Positions 1 to 11,943 are shown, counted from the first letter of the stretch. The stretch is DNA of 64,000 nt from a bacterium HR15 (GCA_002898555.1 BEHR01000002.1:62001-126000); one strand, 5' to 3'. Program-made: numbers and translations. The notes: generated by a model from the letters alone, not told the origin.

Positions 1-324
1 GAAGCGTGGCAGGCAAGCCTCAGTCGACTGCGCACGGTGCCTATTCGCCAGCTTGCATTGACCCACTTTGGCGTCTTTGAGGATGTGAAGCGCCATCTCG
101 ATGAGTTAGAGCAGCGACTGCTCGACTGGGGCCATTTCACGCGGCAGCTGGTTGAGCATGGGCGAAGCGATGAGGAGATCATTCGCGCGCTCCAAGAATA
201 CGGGAACGCCGAGATGCAGGCACAGGGTGTGGACCCCTCCAGCTACGACCTCGGCGCGGGCTATCAACTCATCGCGATGGGCTATGCCCGCTACTGGCGC
301 AAGAAGTTGGGAGCGTCGCCATGA
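1..324 (+). CDS. Metallo-beta-lactamase-fold hydrolase, C-terminal part
   Basis: The reading frame is open from the first base, so the gene starts upstream of the window and only about 107 C-terminal residues are present. They include LTHFGVFEDV followed by a helical stretch and end in YARYWRKKLGASP. A histidine in a THFG-type motif followed by a helical tail is typical of the C-terminal region of MBL-fold metallohydrolases of the beta-lactamase/glyoxalase II type. The HxHxDH core lies outside the window, so the substrate cannot be judged. The stop overlaps the start of the next gene by four bases (ATGA), which suggests cotranscription and translational coupling with the ABC ATPase. Confidence 0.6.
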   Translation, partial: EAWQASLSRLRTVPIRQLALTHFGVFEDVKRHLDELEQRLLDWGHFTRQLVEHGRSDEEIIRALQEYGNAEMQAQGVDPSSYDLGAGYQLIAMGYARYWRKKLGASP

Positions 325-1478
325 GCGCGTTCGCCGTGCGGTTCGAAAATGTCACCAAGCGGTTCGGCAACATCGTCGCGCTGAACCGGCTGAATCTGGA
401 GGTGCAACCCGGTGAGTTCATGGTGCTGGTGGGACCGTCGGGTTGCGGCAAGACAACCGCGTTGCGCCTCTTGGCAGGGTTAGAGGAGCCGACCGAAGGC
501 AAGCTTTATATTGGCGAGCGTTGTGTGAACGAGATCTCGCCGCGCGACCGCGATGTGGCGATGGTGTTCCAGAACTACGCGCTCTATCCCCATATGCGCG
601 TGTACGACAACATCGCCTTCGGACTGCGCCTGCGCGAGCTGAAAGGCTTCTGGTGGCAACTGCTGCATTACCAGCAGGCGCGAACGATTCGGCAGCAGAT
701 CGATCAGCGTGTGCGCCACGCCGCCCAGCTGCTGGGCATCGAGAACTTGTTGTTCCGTCTACCAGGTGAACTCTCTGGTGGGCAGCGTCAGCGTGTCGCG
801 CTCGCTCGCGCAATCGTGCGCCAGCCGAAAGTGTTCCTGATGGACGAACCACTTTCGAATCTGGACGCCCAGCTGCGCGACCAGACCCGTGCGGAACTCA
901 AAAAACTGCAGGAACGGCTGGGCATCACCACGCTCTATGTAACCCATGACCAAAAGGAGGCGATGACGCTCGGCTCGCGCATTGCCATCCTCAAAGACGG
1001 CATCCTCCAACAGGTCGGCACACCCGAAGCGGTCTATTATTGCCCGCACAATGTGTTTGTAGCGACCTTTATTGGCACGCCACCGATGAACCTGCTGGAA
1101 GTGCAGGTCGTGGAGGAGAATGGAAAGCCCATGCTGAAACTCGGCTCTTTCCACCTGTCCTTGTTGCAGGGGCAGCAGTCGCTGCTAAAAGCGCGAATCG
1201 GGCAAACGGTGCTGCTCGGTGTTCGCCCACAGGATATTTACACCCCCTCCACCGCCCCCCCTGATGCAATCCTTTCAGAGCCGTTGCACGGGCTGCTGGA
1301 TGTGGTGGAACCGCAAGGTGACCGCAACGATTGCCATATTCTCCTCGACGGGGAACGAGTGATTGCCCAGCTCAGTGCGCGGGTGAAGGTCCAGGAGGGT
1401 GAACGGCTCGATCTGTGTCTCCACCTGGAGCATCTGCATCTGTTCGACCCAGCAACGGGCGTGCGCCTGCAGAGTTGA
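321..1478 (+). CDS. ABC transporter ATP-binding protein, MalK/UgpC type
   Basis: This is the nucleotide-binding subunit of an importer, most like the sugar/polyol (CUT1) MalK-UgpC group. Walker A GPSGCGKT is at residues 38-45, the Q-loop glutamine near 84, the signature LSGGQ at 151-155, Walker B VFLMDEP at 171-177 and the H-loop histidine near 209. A TOBE-like C-terminal region contains LGVRPQDIY. Residues about 107-130 form a longer helical insert (WWQLLHYQQA) than usual in MalK. Total length is 385 residues, normal for the family. No permease or binding-protein gene is adjacent, so it may serve transporters encoded elsewhere, as MsiK does in actinomycetes. The start is fixed by the ATGA overlap with the upstream gene. 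Its last 107 bp are antisense to the end of the M20 peptidase gene. Confidence 0.9.
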   Translation: MSAFAVRFENVTKRFGNIVALNRLNLEVQPGEFMVLVGPSGCGKTTALRLLAGLEEPTEGKLYIGERCVNEISPRDRDVAMVFQNYALYPHMRVYDNIAFGLRLRELKGFWWQLLHYQQARTIRQQIDQRVRHAAQLLGIENLLFRLPGELSGGQRQRVALARAIVRQPKVFLMDEPLSNLDAQLRDQTRAELKKLQERLGITTLYVTHDQKEAMTLGSRIAILKDGILQQVGTPEAVYYCPHNVFVATFIGTPPMNLLEVQVVEENGKPMLKLGSFHLSLLQGQQSLLKARIGQTVLLGVRPQDIYTPSTAPPDAILSEPLHGLLDVVEPQGDRNDCHILLDGERVIAQLSARVKVQEGERLDLCLHLEHLHLFDPATGVRLQS

Positions 1479-2700
1479 CCTTCTCTGAGTGGGTCCACAT
1501 CATCACGGTCCGCAGCACGGCTTCACCACAGGTATAGAAGTGGGGCAGCAGTAGGCGTTCCTGGGGGGTGTGGATGGCGTCCGCCCCTGTGGGGAACACA
1601 AGGCACTGAATCCCGTGGGTGCTGAAGGCGTTGGCATCGGAGCCGCCTCCAGTGCGGGTGAGCTTCGCGTCGATGCCCAGCTCCTTCAGTGCGGCGACGG
1701 CTGCCTTCACGATGGGCGCGTCGGGCGACACACGCACCGCATCGAAAGTTTTGCTGAAGGTCACTTCCACCTTGCCCTCATGCGCCTGCGCCACACGCTC
1801 GCAAATCTCGCGCCAGCGGTTCGCCAGCGATTCCACTCGCTTCGGGTCGAAGCTACGGAACTCGCCTATAAGTTTGACTCGGTCTGGCACGATATTCATC
1901 GCTTGCCCCCCTTCAATGGTGCCGATGTTCGCGGTGGTCTCCTCGTCGAGGCGTCCCCACTCCATCTGCGCAATCGCCTTCGCTGCCATCTGGATCGCGT
2001 TGCGTCCCTTTTCAGGTTCCGCGCCTGCGTGCGCTGCGCGTCCATGAAAGACCACTTCGAATTTCCAGTGCGTGGGTGACTGCACGAAAACTTCATCGGG
2101 CACTTCTCTGCCATCGACCACCAACCCGTAGCGGGCTTTCAGCAGGCGGGCGTCGAAGGCTTTTGCGCCCAGCAAACCCTTTTCCTCACGGATACTGAAC
2201 ACCACCTCCAGCGGCGGATGGGGCAGGTTGCGCTCCTTGAGAGTTTGCAGCACCTCCAAGATGATGGCGACCCCTGCTTTATCGTCCGCGCCCAAGATGG
2301 TGCGTCCATCGGTTTTTATCTCCTCTTTGGTACGCACGATTTGAATCCCTTTGGTGCTGGAAACGGTGTCCAGATGGGCGTTCAGCAACAGGGGAGGCGC
2401 ACTGACCGTGCCTTTGAAACGCGCGAACACATTGCCGCCTGTGCCACCCAGTTGCTTGCTGGCGTCGTCGATATGCACGCTGTCCGCGCCCAGTTGACGC
2501 AGCTTTTCCGCCACAAATTGACAAATGGCAGCCTCGTTTTCCGCGCCGCTGTCGATTTGCACAAGCTGAATGAACAGCTCCGTCATGCGCTCGTGATTCA
2601 GCATCGGCTGGTGAGGTTGCGCCCCTGCATCTGAACAACCTATTGCCCAGCCGATAATCACCCCTATCAGCCACATGATCACCACCTTGTCGTGTCTCAT
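1372..2700 (-). CDS. M20-family metallopeptidase (peptidase T-like), exported
   Basis: This is a zinc-dependent aminopeptidase/carboxypeptidase-family enzyme. Metal and catalytic motifs are visible: NAHLDTV (His109, Asp111), GADDKAG near 138-143, REEKG near 171-175 (Glu pair), and a C-terminal IHTPQE histidine. The start at 2700 is preferred over an in-frame codon at 2718 because AAGGAGGTGA lies just upstream of it. The N-terminus MRHDKVVIMW followed by a hydrophobic run ending WAIGC (Cys22) looks like a lipoprotein or Sec signal. The recognisable domain ends near VLRTVMMW; the last 30 or so residues read antisense through the 3' end of the ABC ATPase gene and look like an acquired extension after loss of a stop. 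Peptide substrate is unknown. Confidence 0.85.
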   Translation of the reverse strand: MRHDKVVIMWLIGVIIGWAIGCSDAGAQPHQPMLNHERMTELFIQLVQIDSGAENEAAICQFVAEKLRQLGADSVHIDDASKQLGGTGGNVFARFKGTVSAPPLLLNAHLDTVSSTKGIQIVRTKEEIKTDGRTILGADDKAGVAIILEVLQTLKERNLPHPPLEVVFSIREEKGLLGAKAFDARLLKARYGLVVDGREVPDEVFVQSPTHWKFEVVFHGRAAHAGAEPEKGRNAIQMAAKAIAQMEWGRLDEETTANIGTIEGGQAMNIVPDRVKLIGEFRSFDPKRVESLANRWREICERVAQAHEGKVEVTFSKTFDAVRVSPDAPIVKAAVAALKELGIDAKLTRTGGGSDANAFSTHGIQCLVFPTGADAIHTPQERLLLPHFYTCGEAVLRTVMMWTHSEKVNSAGARPLLGRTDADAPGGDTDRAVHPPGPSPAH

Positions 2701-2718
2701 TGGTTCACCTCCTTGCAT

Positions 2719-2991
2719 ATAGGATTTGTCTCTTTTAGTATCCTGAAATTTTTTCTCTGACCCAGCTTCGCTGAGTACCCCAGAGAAAAAATTTCACCTG
2801 AACTTGCTCTCCCGTGGACACACCTGAAATTTTTTCTCTGACCCCACTGCGCGGAGTACCCCAGAGAAAAAATTTTTCCTGAAATTTTTTCTCTGACCCC
2901 ACTGCGCGGAGTACCCCAGAGAAAAAATTTTTCCTGAAATTTTTTCTCTGACCCAGCTTCGCTGAGTACCCCAGAGAAAAAATTTCACTCG
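2719..2991. repeat. Tandem array of four palindromic elements
   Basis: Four near-identical elements of about 51-53 bp lie at 2745-2795, 2826-2878, 2881-2933 and 2936-2986. Each has a left arm GAAATTTTTTCTCTG, a loop beginning GACCC and ending GTACCCC, and a right arm CAGAGAAAAAATTTC or a one-base variant. Copies one and four share the loop core AGCTTCGCTGA. Copies two and three share ACTGCGCGGA. A 30-bp unrelated spacer separates copies one and two; the others are 2-3 bp apart. The array fills the gap between the starts of the M20 gene and the end of nusB. A 64-codon open frame through it is only the repeat translated. Confidence 0.95.
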
Positions 2992-3441
2992 CTATTCGCT
3001 GCTCGCCTCGTCGCGGATCGCTTGGGCTGCGGTGCGCAGCACACCGTTTACGAAGCGACCCGACTGCGCTGTGCTGTATCTCTTGGCTAACTCCACCGCT
3101 TCGTTGACAATCACGCGTGCAGGCACTTCAGGTTGATAACGCAACTCATAAAGAGCCATTCGAAGGATGTTGCGGTCGATGACGGGCATTCGGTCTAAGG
3201 TCCAGCCCGATGCGAACTGCTCAATCAGTGGGTCTAACTCGGTGGCTTGATGGCTTAGCACCCCGTTCACCAGTTGGCGCATATATCGAGCGATGCCGGG
3301 TTCCAGTTGAGCGACCTCTAATGCCTCTTCGACGACCTCTTGGGGGTCGCGTTGTCCCACCTCAATCTGGTAGAGGGCGCGCAGTGCCCATTCGCGGGCG
3401 AGTCGTCGGGGTGAGACCTCGCGGGGTGGGTCGGGGTTCAT
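2992..3441 (-). CDS. nusB: Transcription antitermination factor NusB
   Basis: This is the small all-helical RNA-binding protein that forms the boxA-binding heterodimer with NusE (ribosomal protein S10) in rRNA antitermination. The 149 residues match the family in length. Recognisable features are an early RRLAREWALRALYQIEVGQ segment and the conserved C-terminal half with MPVIDRNILRMALYELRY and VIVNEAVELAKRYS...RFVNGVL. Its start overlaps the accC stop by four bases (ATGA), so the two are probably cotranscribed in the order accC-nusB. The gene ends directly against the palindromic array, and its last codons share GCGAATAGCGAGTG with another dispersed repeat. Confidence 0.95.
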   Translation of the reverse strand: MNPDPPREVSPRRLAREWALRALYQIEVGQRDPQEVVEEALEVAQLEPGIARYMRQLVNGVLSHQATELDPLIEQFASGWTLDRMPVIDRNILRMALYELRYQPEVPARVIVNEAVELAKRYSTAQSGRFVNGVLRTAAQAIRDEASSE

Positions 3442-4811
3442 TGGACAACACCTCCGATGGGCGCATAGCCACGCAAGAAGCGTGGCACGAACGGTGTCGA
3501 TACGCGCCCCTGCAGGAATTCGGGCGTCTGCACCAGGCGCAGCAAGAAGTCGCGCGTGGTCTGCACGCCCTCGATGCGCACCTCATGCAGCGCACGGGTC
3601 AAACGCGCGACCGCCTCCTCACGGCTGGGCGCATAGGCGATAATCTTCGCCAGCAGCGGGTCATAGTAGGGCGGGATGCTATAGCCTGTGTAGAGATGGC
3701 TGTCCACGCGGATCCCTGGACCGCCCGGTGGCGTCCATTCGCTCAATCGCCCGGTAGAGGGAGTAAAGTCATGTTCGGGGATTTCGGCAGTCAGGCGCAC
3801 CTCGATGGCATGTCCGCTCAACCGAATGTCGCTCTGCTTGAACGGCAGTCGTTCGCCCGCCGCGATGCGTATCTGCCACTGCACGATGTCGATGCCCGTC
3901 ACCTGCTCCGTCACAGGATGTTCGACTTGCAGGCGAGTGTTCATCTCGATAAAGTAGAAGTTGCCGTTGCTGTCCATCAGGAACTCGACGGTGCCAGCGT
4001 TCTGGTAGCCCACAGCACGGGCCACTTTGATGGCAGCCTCACCTAATGCGCGGCGTGTCACCTCATCTACATGGGGGGCAGGAGCCTCCTCTACCATTTT
4101 CTGATGGCGCGGGGTCTGTAAAGAGCACTCTCGCTCAAAGAGGTGCAACACATTCCCATGCGAATCGGCAAGCACTTGCACTTCGATATGGCGCGGTTCG
4201 GGAATATACTTTTCCAGGTAGACATCGGGCGAGCCGAATGCAGCCTGCGCTTCGGACTGGGCGATGCGCAGGGCGGGCAGCAACTCCTCCTCGGTGTTCA
4301 CACGCCGAATTCCTCGTCCGCCTCCGCCTGCTGCCGCTTTAATCAACAGCGGGAAACCAATTTGGGAGGCGGCACGCAGTGCTTCCTCTTCTGAACGGAT
4401 GGCGTCGGGCGTGCCAGGCAGTACGGGCACGCCTGCCTGCTGCGCGATTTTGCGGGCGAGTGCCTTATCGCCCATCTGGGCAATCGCACTGTGGGGTGGG
4501 CCGATGAAGCGGATGCCCTGCGACTCGCATGCCTCGGCGAAGCTGCTGCACTCCGATAGATAGCCATAGCCCGGATGGATGGCTTCCGCTTCGGTGATGA
4601 GCGCCGCCATCAGAATATGAGGAATATTTAGATAACTTTCGCTACTGGGCGGCGGACCGATGCAAACCGCCTCATCCGCCCAGTGCACATGCAGGGCATC
4701 CCGATCGGCTTCCGAATAGACCGCGACCGTGCGAATGCCCATCTCGCGGCACGCGCGGATGATGCGCACCGCTATCTCGCCCCGATTCGCTATCAGGATT
4801 TTGTTGAACAT
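3438..4811 (-). CDS. accC: Biotin carboxylase subunit of acetyl-CoA carboxylase
   Basis: This ATP-grasp enzyme carboxylates biotin on the carrier protein AccB using bicarbonate and ATP, the first step of malonyl-CoA synthesis. The N-terminus MFNKILIANRGEIAVRI is diagnostic. The glycine-rich ATP-grasp loop AAGGGGRGIR and the conserved EMNTRLQVEHPVTE segment with the catalytic Arg/Glu residues are present, followed by a biotin-carboxylase C-terminal domain. An open frame extends 27 codons further upstream, but homology fixes the start at 4811, giving 457 residues. A GGGGTACACT extended -10 lies about 12 bp before the start, implying a very short leader. accB is not adjacent, which is less common than an accB-accC pair. 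Confidence 0.95.
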   Translation of the reverse strand: MFNKILIANRGEIAVRIIRACREMGIRTVAVYSEADRDALHVHWADEAVCIGPPPSSESYLNIPHILMAALITEAEAIHPGYGYLSECSSFAEACESQGIRFIGPPHSAIAQMGDKALARKIAQQAGVPVLPGTPDAIRSEEEALRAASQIGFPLLIKAAAGGGGRGIRRVNTEEELLPALRIAQSEAQAAFGSPDVYLEKYIPEPRHIEVQVLADSHGNVLHLFERECSLQTPRHQKMVEEAPAPHVDEVTRRALGEAAIKVARAVGYQNAGTVEFLMDSNGNFYFIEMNTRLQVEHPVTEQVTGIDIVQWQIRIAAGERLPFKQSDIRLSGHAIEVRLTAEIPEHDFTPSTGRLSEWTPPGGPGIRVDSHLYTGYSIPPYYDPLLAKIIAYAPSREEAVARLTRALHEVRIEGVQTTRDFLLRLVQTPEFLQGRVSTPFVPRFLRGYAPIGGVVQ

Positions 4812-4823
4812 AACCCGTCCTGA

Positions 4824-4832
4824 AGTGTACCC
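4824..4832 (-). promoter_or_regulatory. Extended -10 promoter element for accC-nusB
   Basis: Read on the minus strand the sequence is GGGTACACT, with the hexamer TACACT at 4829-4824 preceded by GGG. It matches the GGTATAMT motif repeated upstream of many genes in this window. Only 12 bp separate it from the accC ATG, so the transcript would start a few bases before the start codon. Confidence 0.45.
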
Positions 4833-5117
4833 CAGAAGATAGGAGGTTCTCCCCTCTACAATATGGCTCTTCCTCTGTGTAAAGTGTCTCACGGCGCAAT
4901 GCTTCGGTAGGCGGTGCCTCGTTGGTTGCGTATCTTTCAGCCCATCGCAGCAAGCACGCGCTTGCTCATTGTCCTTATGGAGGTGTGACGGTTCACTTAT
5001 GGATAGTCAAAGTGTGTCAACAATCACAGGCACAATGTCTTGCGTAGCAAGGCTTCCACCGATGGGGAGCATTCAGGCAAGTATACCCCAACCAAGTTTT
5101 CCCCATCAGGTGTGCCG
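4833..5117. other. Gap between accC and a pseudopilin-like gene
   Basis: No supported gene was found in this stretch on either strand. On the minus strand a GGGGTATACT motif lies at about 5083-5092, about 270 bp upstream of accC, and could be a second, distal promoter for the accC-nusB unit. The short open frames here lack family features. Confidence 0.5.
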
Positions 5118-5468
5118 CTAATAGCTCCTATGTCCTGGTGTGGAACATCGCACCGTACCCGTGTTCGGGTCGTACTGATAAGGCTGACCCGATTCGGGGC
5201 AGACCAGCATTTGGTCGGGCAACCCCAGCTCCTTGAGTGTGGCAGGTAACCCTTCTTCAGAACCCTGCCGCATTTGGATGGCGGTACGAATCTGGTTCAA
5301 GTTATTGCGGCATTCTACGCCGCGTGCCGCTTGCTTGGTCTCCGTGACACGGCTGACAGGCGGTGCCCCAGGCATAGTACCCGCCTGTCTTCCTGTGCCA
5401 TAATAGAGCCATACCACCACTAAAATCGCCAATATCGCCACTGCTGCCAGTACACCCACTAATCGCAT
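5118..5468 (-). CDS. Small pseudopilin-like membrane protein
   Basis: A 116-residue protein with an N-terminal hydrophobic helix (LAAVAILAILVVVWLYY) and a periplasmic part beginning with a CRNNLNQI segment, as in pseudopilins after the pilin helix. It ends in CPESGQPYQYDPNTGTVRC, a motif seen in short secretion-associated pseudopilin-like proteins. It lacks a clear GFTLIE prepilin cleavage site, so it may be anchored rather than processed. The ATG at 5468 is chosen because GAGGAG lies six bases upstream; the ATG at 5474 would abut the same ribosome binding site. It is alone between accC and the aldehyde dehydrogenase. Assignment to a pilus system is inference. Confidence 0.6.
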   Translation of the reverse strand: MRLVGVLAAVAILAILVVVWLYYGTGRQAGTMPGAPPVSRVTETKQAARGVECRNNLNQIRTAIQMRQGSEEGLPATLKELGLPDQMLVCPESGQPYQYDPNTGTVRCSTPGHRSY

Positions 5469-5501
5469 GCTCATCTCCTCGTGAGGCGAGTCGTTTTTTG
5501 G

Positions 5502-5537
5502 GCGAGTGGCGGGTAGTGAGTAGAATCTACTCGCTAT

Positions 5538-5555
<18 letters not shown>
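5502..5555. repeat. Imperfect palindrome of the GCGAGTGG family
   Basis: The outer arms GCGAGTGGCG and CGCCACTCGC are perfectly complementary, and an inner hairpin GAGTAGA/TCTACTC lies within. Related sequences occur at 7568-7593 and 53544-53583, with shorter matches at the nusB end and at the znuC start. The element covers the last codons and stop of the aldehyde dehydrogenase gene. Confidence 0.8.
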
Positions 5556-9691
<4,136 letters not shown>

Positions 9692-9713
9692 ACCGATGCT
9701 CGAAACTCATACT

Positions 9714-9841
9714 GGAGGGCGAGCGTCCCCGCGAGCCGACATGCGTGACGAAGACAATCCTGTCTTAGTGCGGCGTCGGTTGGAATGGCTCGGCGGGAAC
9801 CTCGCCCTCCAGATTCGGCTCGGCGGGAGCCTCGCCCTCCA
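9714..9841. repeat. GGCTCGGCGGGAGCC repeat cluster, locus 1
   Basis: Two direct copies of a 25-bp unit, GGCTCGGCGGGAGCC followed by TCGCCCTCCA, lie at 9787-9811 and 9817-9841 with a 30-bp period. An inverted, diverged copy lies at 9714-9738. Each unit contains a small hairpin (GGCTC/GAGCC). The same layout of one inverted copy followed by direct copies recurs at 31353-31503. Confidence 0.9.
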
Positions 9842-9897
9842 AAATGCCCAAGCGTGAATGCCTACCCATCTCCTTGAACTCCAGTTTTTAAACAGCT

Positions 9898-9917
9898 GGG
9901 TCAGAGAAAAAATTTCA
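9898..9917. repeat. Half palindromic element
   Basis: GGGTCAGAGAAAAAATTTC is exactly the right arm and loop edge of the elements at 2745-2986, with no left arm. It lies between ligA and the acetyltransferase gene and may be a decayed copy or a remnant of a broken insertion. Confidence 0.75.
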
Positions 9918-9958
9918 TGACGGAAGAACCTCTCACGCGACGCGAGAGGCTTAGGGCG

Positions 9959-11254
9959 TTAAAAATAGTCCATTGGGCGCAAGCAGGGAGAGCGAGCGGG
10001 GAACAGTTGATCCAGAGTGTCTATCAAAGCAGGGGGCGCATCCAGCAGCTCACGCACTGCGAGTTCGCTTGCACTGAAAGTGCCCATCGTGAGCAGTGCG
10101 AGCGAGCGCATATTGAGGCGCACGATGGGCAAGCCCTCATGCCCTCCCCGCGCCACATGCCAGCCCTTTGAATCCGCAAACACCGTGTACACCCCTGTGT
10201 TTGCCTCAATCTGGGGATCGTGAACCGCCATGCAGAAGGGCTGCACTCCCTCGGTAGGGCATGCCCTCAACAGCCGCTGCAACAGGTCATGTGGATGCAC
10301 CACGCGCCACATGAAGCCGGGCATTATCTCCCATCGCAGGAACGGCTCTCCCGGATCGCGGTGTGTGGGTGTCCAGCCCGTCAGTTGCAGCGATGCCAGT
10401 TCATCAGGTGTTCCGCTAAACTCGACCTGACGCACATGTTCCTCGTTCGCCGCGAGCCAGCCTATCAACGCATGCCGTGCCCGCTCCGTAAGCCAAAGCA
10501 TCTCACGCACACGGAGCACCCAGCCCGCTTCGACAAAGTCGTAAATCAAATAACCTTCCAGCGCCCCGTTATGGCAATAAACGAGCTTGTGGCGAAAGTT
10601 CCACAACAGATAGCTCCAGCGCAACTCGTCGCGCAGCAGGCGTCCGGTGGCAGGGCGCACTCGCTGTTCGTACAGATGGCGGATGGCAGGATAGTCCGTT
10701 TCAAGGGCACGCCGCACCCCCTCAGGTGGGAAAGGCGGCAGCAGCAGGGGAGCTACGCGCACGCGCATCAGGCTTCCCACCACCTCCCAGCCCAGCGGAC
10801 GATAGAAATCGAGATCGAACGCTTGCAGCGCTGCTCCCGGGATGCCCTGCGTATGGAGCGCGTTCAGCACGGCGGTCAGGAGGCGGCGCGCATAGCCGCG
10901 CCGACGGTATTGCGGGTGGGTCGCTACCCCAGCGATGCCCACACAGGGAACCAACTGCTCGCCGATCCACATCTGCAAGGGGATAACGGTCAGAATAGAA
11001 ACCAGCGTTCGAGATGCTCCCTCACCTACCCACAACCCCCACCGCTGATTGTGGGGATAATAAGGGTCGTTGTAGAAATAAGGGCGTGCCGTTGCCAGAT
11101 CAAAGCCAAAGCATTGACAGAGCAGGCGCAAAAACGCCTCCTCATCCTCCAGGATTTTCTTCTCCGACCCAGACGGGTACCCCGGAGAAGAAAATCCTGC
11201 TGGCGAGATCATCTCAATTTGCACGGGCAGTCGCCGCAGTTTTAACAGGTTCAT
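9959..11254 (-). CDS. GNAT-family N-acetyltransferase, Eis-like
   Basis: A 431-residue protein with the layout of Eis-type acetyltransferases: an N-terminal GNAT domain with the acetyl-CoA loop GVATHPQYRRRGYARRLL near 107-124, a second degenerate GNAT domain and a C-terminal sterol-carrier-like domain. The target is unknown; the family modifies aminoglycosides, lysines or small molecules. Start is the ATG at 11254 with GGAGAAGG upstream. Residues about 18-35 (SPAGFSSPGYPSGSEKKIL) are encoded by a complete palindromic element at 11150-11199 inserted in frame between QIEM and EDEEAFLRLL, where homologs normally run straight on. The reading frame is intact, so the protein probably tolerates the insert. 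Confidence 0.8.
   Translation of the reverse strand: MNLLKLRRLPVQIEMISPAGFSSPGYPSGSEKKILEDEEAFLRLLCQCFGFDLATARPYFYNDPYYPHNQRWGLWVGEGASRTLVSILTVIPLQMWIGEQLVPCVGIAGVATHPQYRRRGYARRLLTAVLNALHTQGIPGAALQAFDLDFYRPLGWEVVGSLMRVRVAPLLLPPFPPEGVRRALETDYPAIRHLYEQRVRPATGRLLRDELRWSYLLWNFRHKLVYCHNGALEGYLIYDFVEAGWVLRVREMLWLTERARHALIGWLAANEEHVRQVEFSGTPDELASLQLTGWTPTHRDPGEPFLRWEIMPGFMWRVVHPHDLLQRLLRACPTEGVQPFCMAVHDPQIEANTGVYTVFADSKGWHVARGGHEGLPIVRLNMRSLALLTMGTFSASELAVRELLDAPPALIDTLDQLFPARSPCLRPMDYF
11150..11199. repeat. Palindromic element inside the acetyltransferase gene
   Basis: The arms CAGGATTTTCTTCTCCG and CGGAGAAGAAAATCCTG form a perfect 17-bp stem around ACCCAGACGGGTACCC. The loop matches the intergenic elements while the arms differ from theirs in both strands together. 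It lies within the first 35 codons of the gene and keeps the frame. Confidence 0.93.
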
Positions 11255-11323
11255 CAACCTTCTCCAAGATTTTTTTTTTTTTCGACAGAGGGATGGCTAT
11301 TCCTGTGATGTCGGAGGATGAAC

Positions 11324-11366
11324 CAAAATTTTTTCTCTGGGGTACTGGGTCAGAGAAAAAATTTTG
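11324..11366. repeat. Compact palindromic element between genes
   Basis: CAAAATTTTTTCTCTG and CAGAGAAAAAATTTTG form a perfect 16-bp stem with an 11-nt loop, GGGTACTGGGT, which is the shared loop in the opposite orientation and shortened. A run of 13 T residues lies 40 bp upstream at 11270-11282. No gene is supported across this gap. Confidence 0.9.
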
Positions 11367-11451
11367 CGTCGAGAGGGAATTCCCGAAAAGATTCTCCCGC
11401 AGTTCAGATGCCCGTCAGGCAGGTGTAGGTTCACGGCATAATGTCCCGGCC

Positions 11452-11883
11452 CTAATGCCTAAAAATCTGCGCAAAGCCCAGCGCGCCCAGTATCAGCAGC
11501 ACGAGAATCACCAGCATGACCAACCAGCCCACAAACCGATGCCATCGGCTGAGACGGCGCCGCTCGAAGGGCACCGATTGATCTTGCTGGCGACGGTCGC
11601 GCCCGAACAGAAACACGAAGTAGTAGTGCCCGAAAAAGAAGGGGATTGTACCGCGCACATCTATCAGATGGCGACGATGATAGTGATAGAGTGCCTCTTT
11701 CAGCTGGCGATATTGGTCAGGCGTGAGCGATGCAATCAGTTCGGGTGGCAAGGCATTTAGCAGGTGCTGAATGTAGAGGTCGCGCGGTTGCTCCAAGGGG
11801 GCATCGCCTGCAAACGCCTCTTGTATCAGGCGTAGGGGCGGACGCTCCTCGAACGCCTCGCGCTGCGGCTCCGGTAGTGCCAT
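11452..11883 (-). CDS. Hypothetical protein with one C-terminal membrane helix
   Basis: A 143-residue protein with no recognised family. The N-terminal two thirds are soluble and helical, with aromatic and charged residues (YHYHRRHLID) and an aromatic patch (FFFGHYYFVFLFG). A single strong transmembrane helix (FVGWLVMLVILVLLILGALG) ends the protein, suggesting a tail-anchored or bitopic topology. The ATG at 11883 is the first plausible start; the open frame extends upstream into the divergent promoter region. No strong ribosome binding site is visible. It is transcribed divergently from the HAF/dockerin gene. Confidence 0.6.
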   Translation of the reverse strand: MALPEPQREAFEERPPLRLIQEAFAGDAPLEQPRDLYIQHLLNALPPELIASLTPDQYRQLKEALYHYHRRHLIDVRGTIPFFFGHYYFVFLFGRDRRQQDQSVPFERRRLSRWHRFVGWLVMLVILVLLILGALGFAQIFRH

Positions 11884-11943
11884 CCTATAGACTATTTTCG
11901 GCAGAATGGACCACGGAACCGCAGGGATTGGAGATTCCGCAGT

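Noticed and set aside
2794-2988. A 64-codon open frame through the palindromic array
   Set aside because: It only translates the repeats and contains no independent protein features or ribosome binding site.
10220-11245. A 341-codon open frame antisense to the acetyltransferase gene
   Set aside because: Its length follows from codon bias of the real gene; no motif or ribosome binding site supports it.
11270-11282. A run of 13 T residues as a terminator
   Set aside because: No GC-rich stem lies directly before it on the plus strand, so it is recorded only as a low-complexity tract.
11014-11760. A 248-codon plus-strand frame across two palindromic elements
   Set aside because: It is built from antisense of two genes plus repeats, with no coherent domain.
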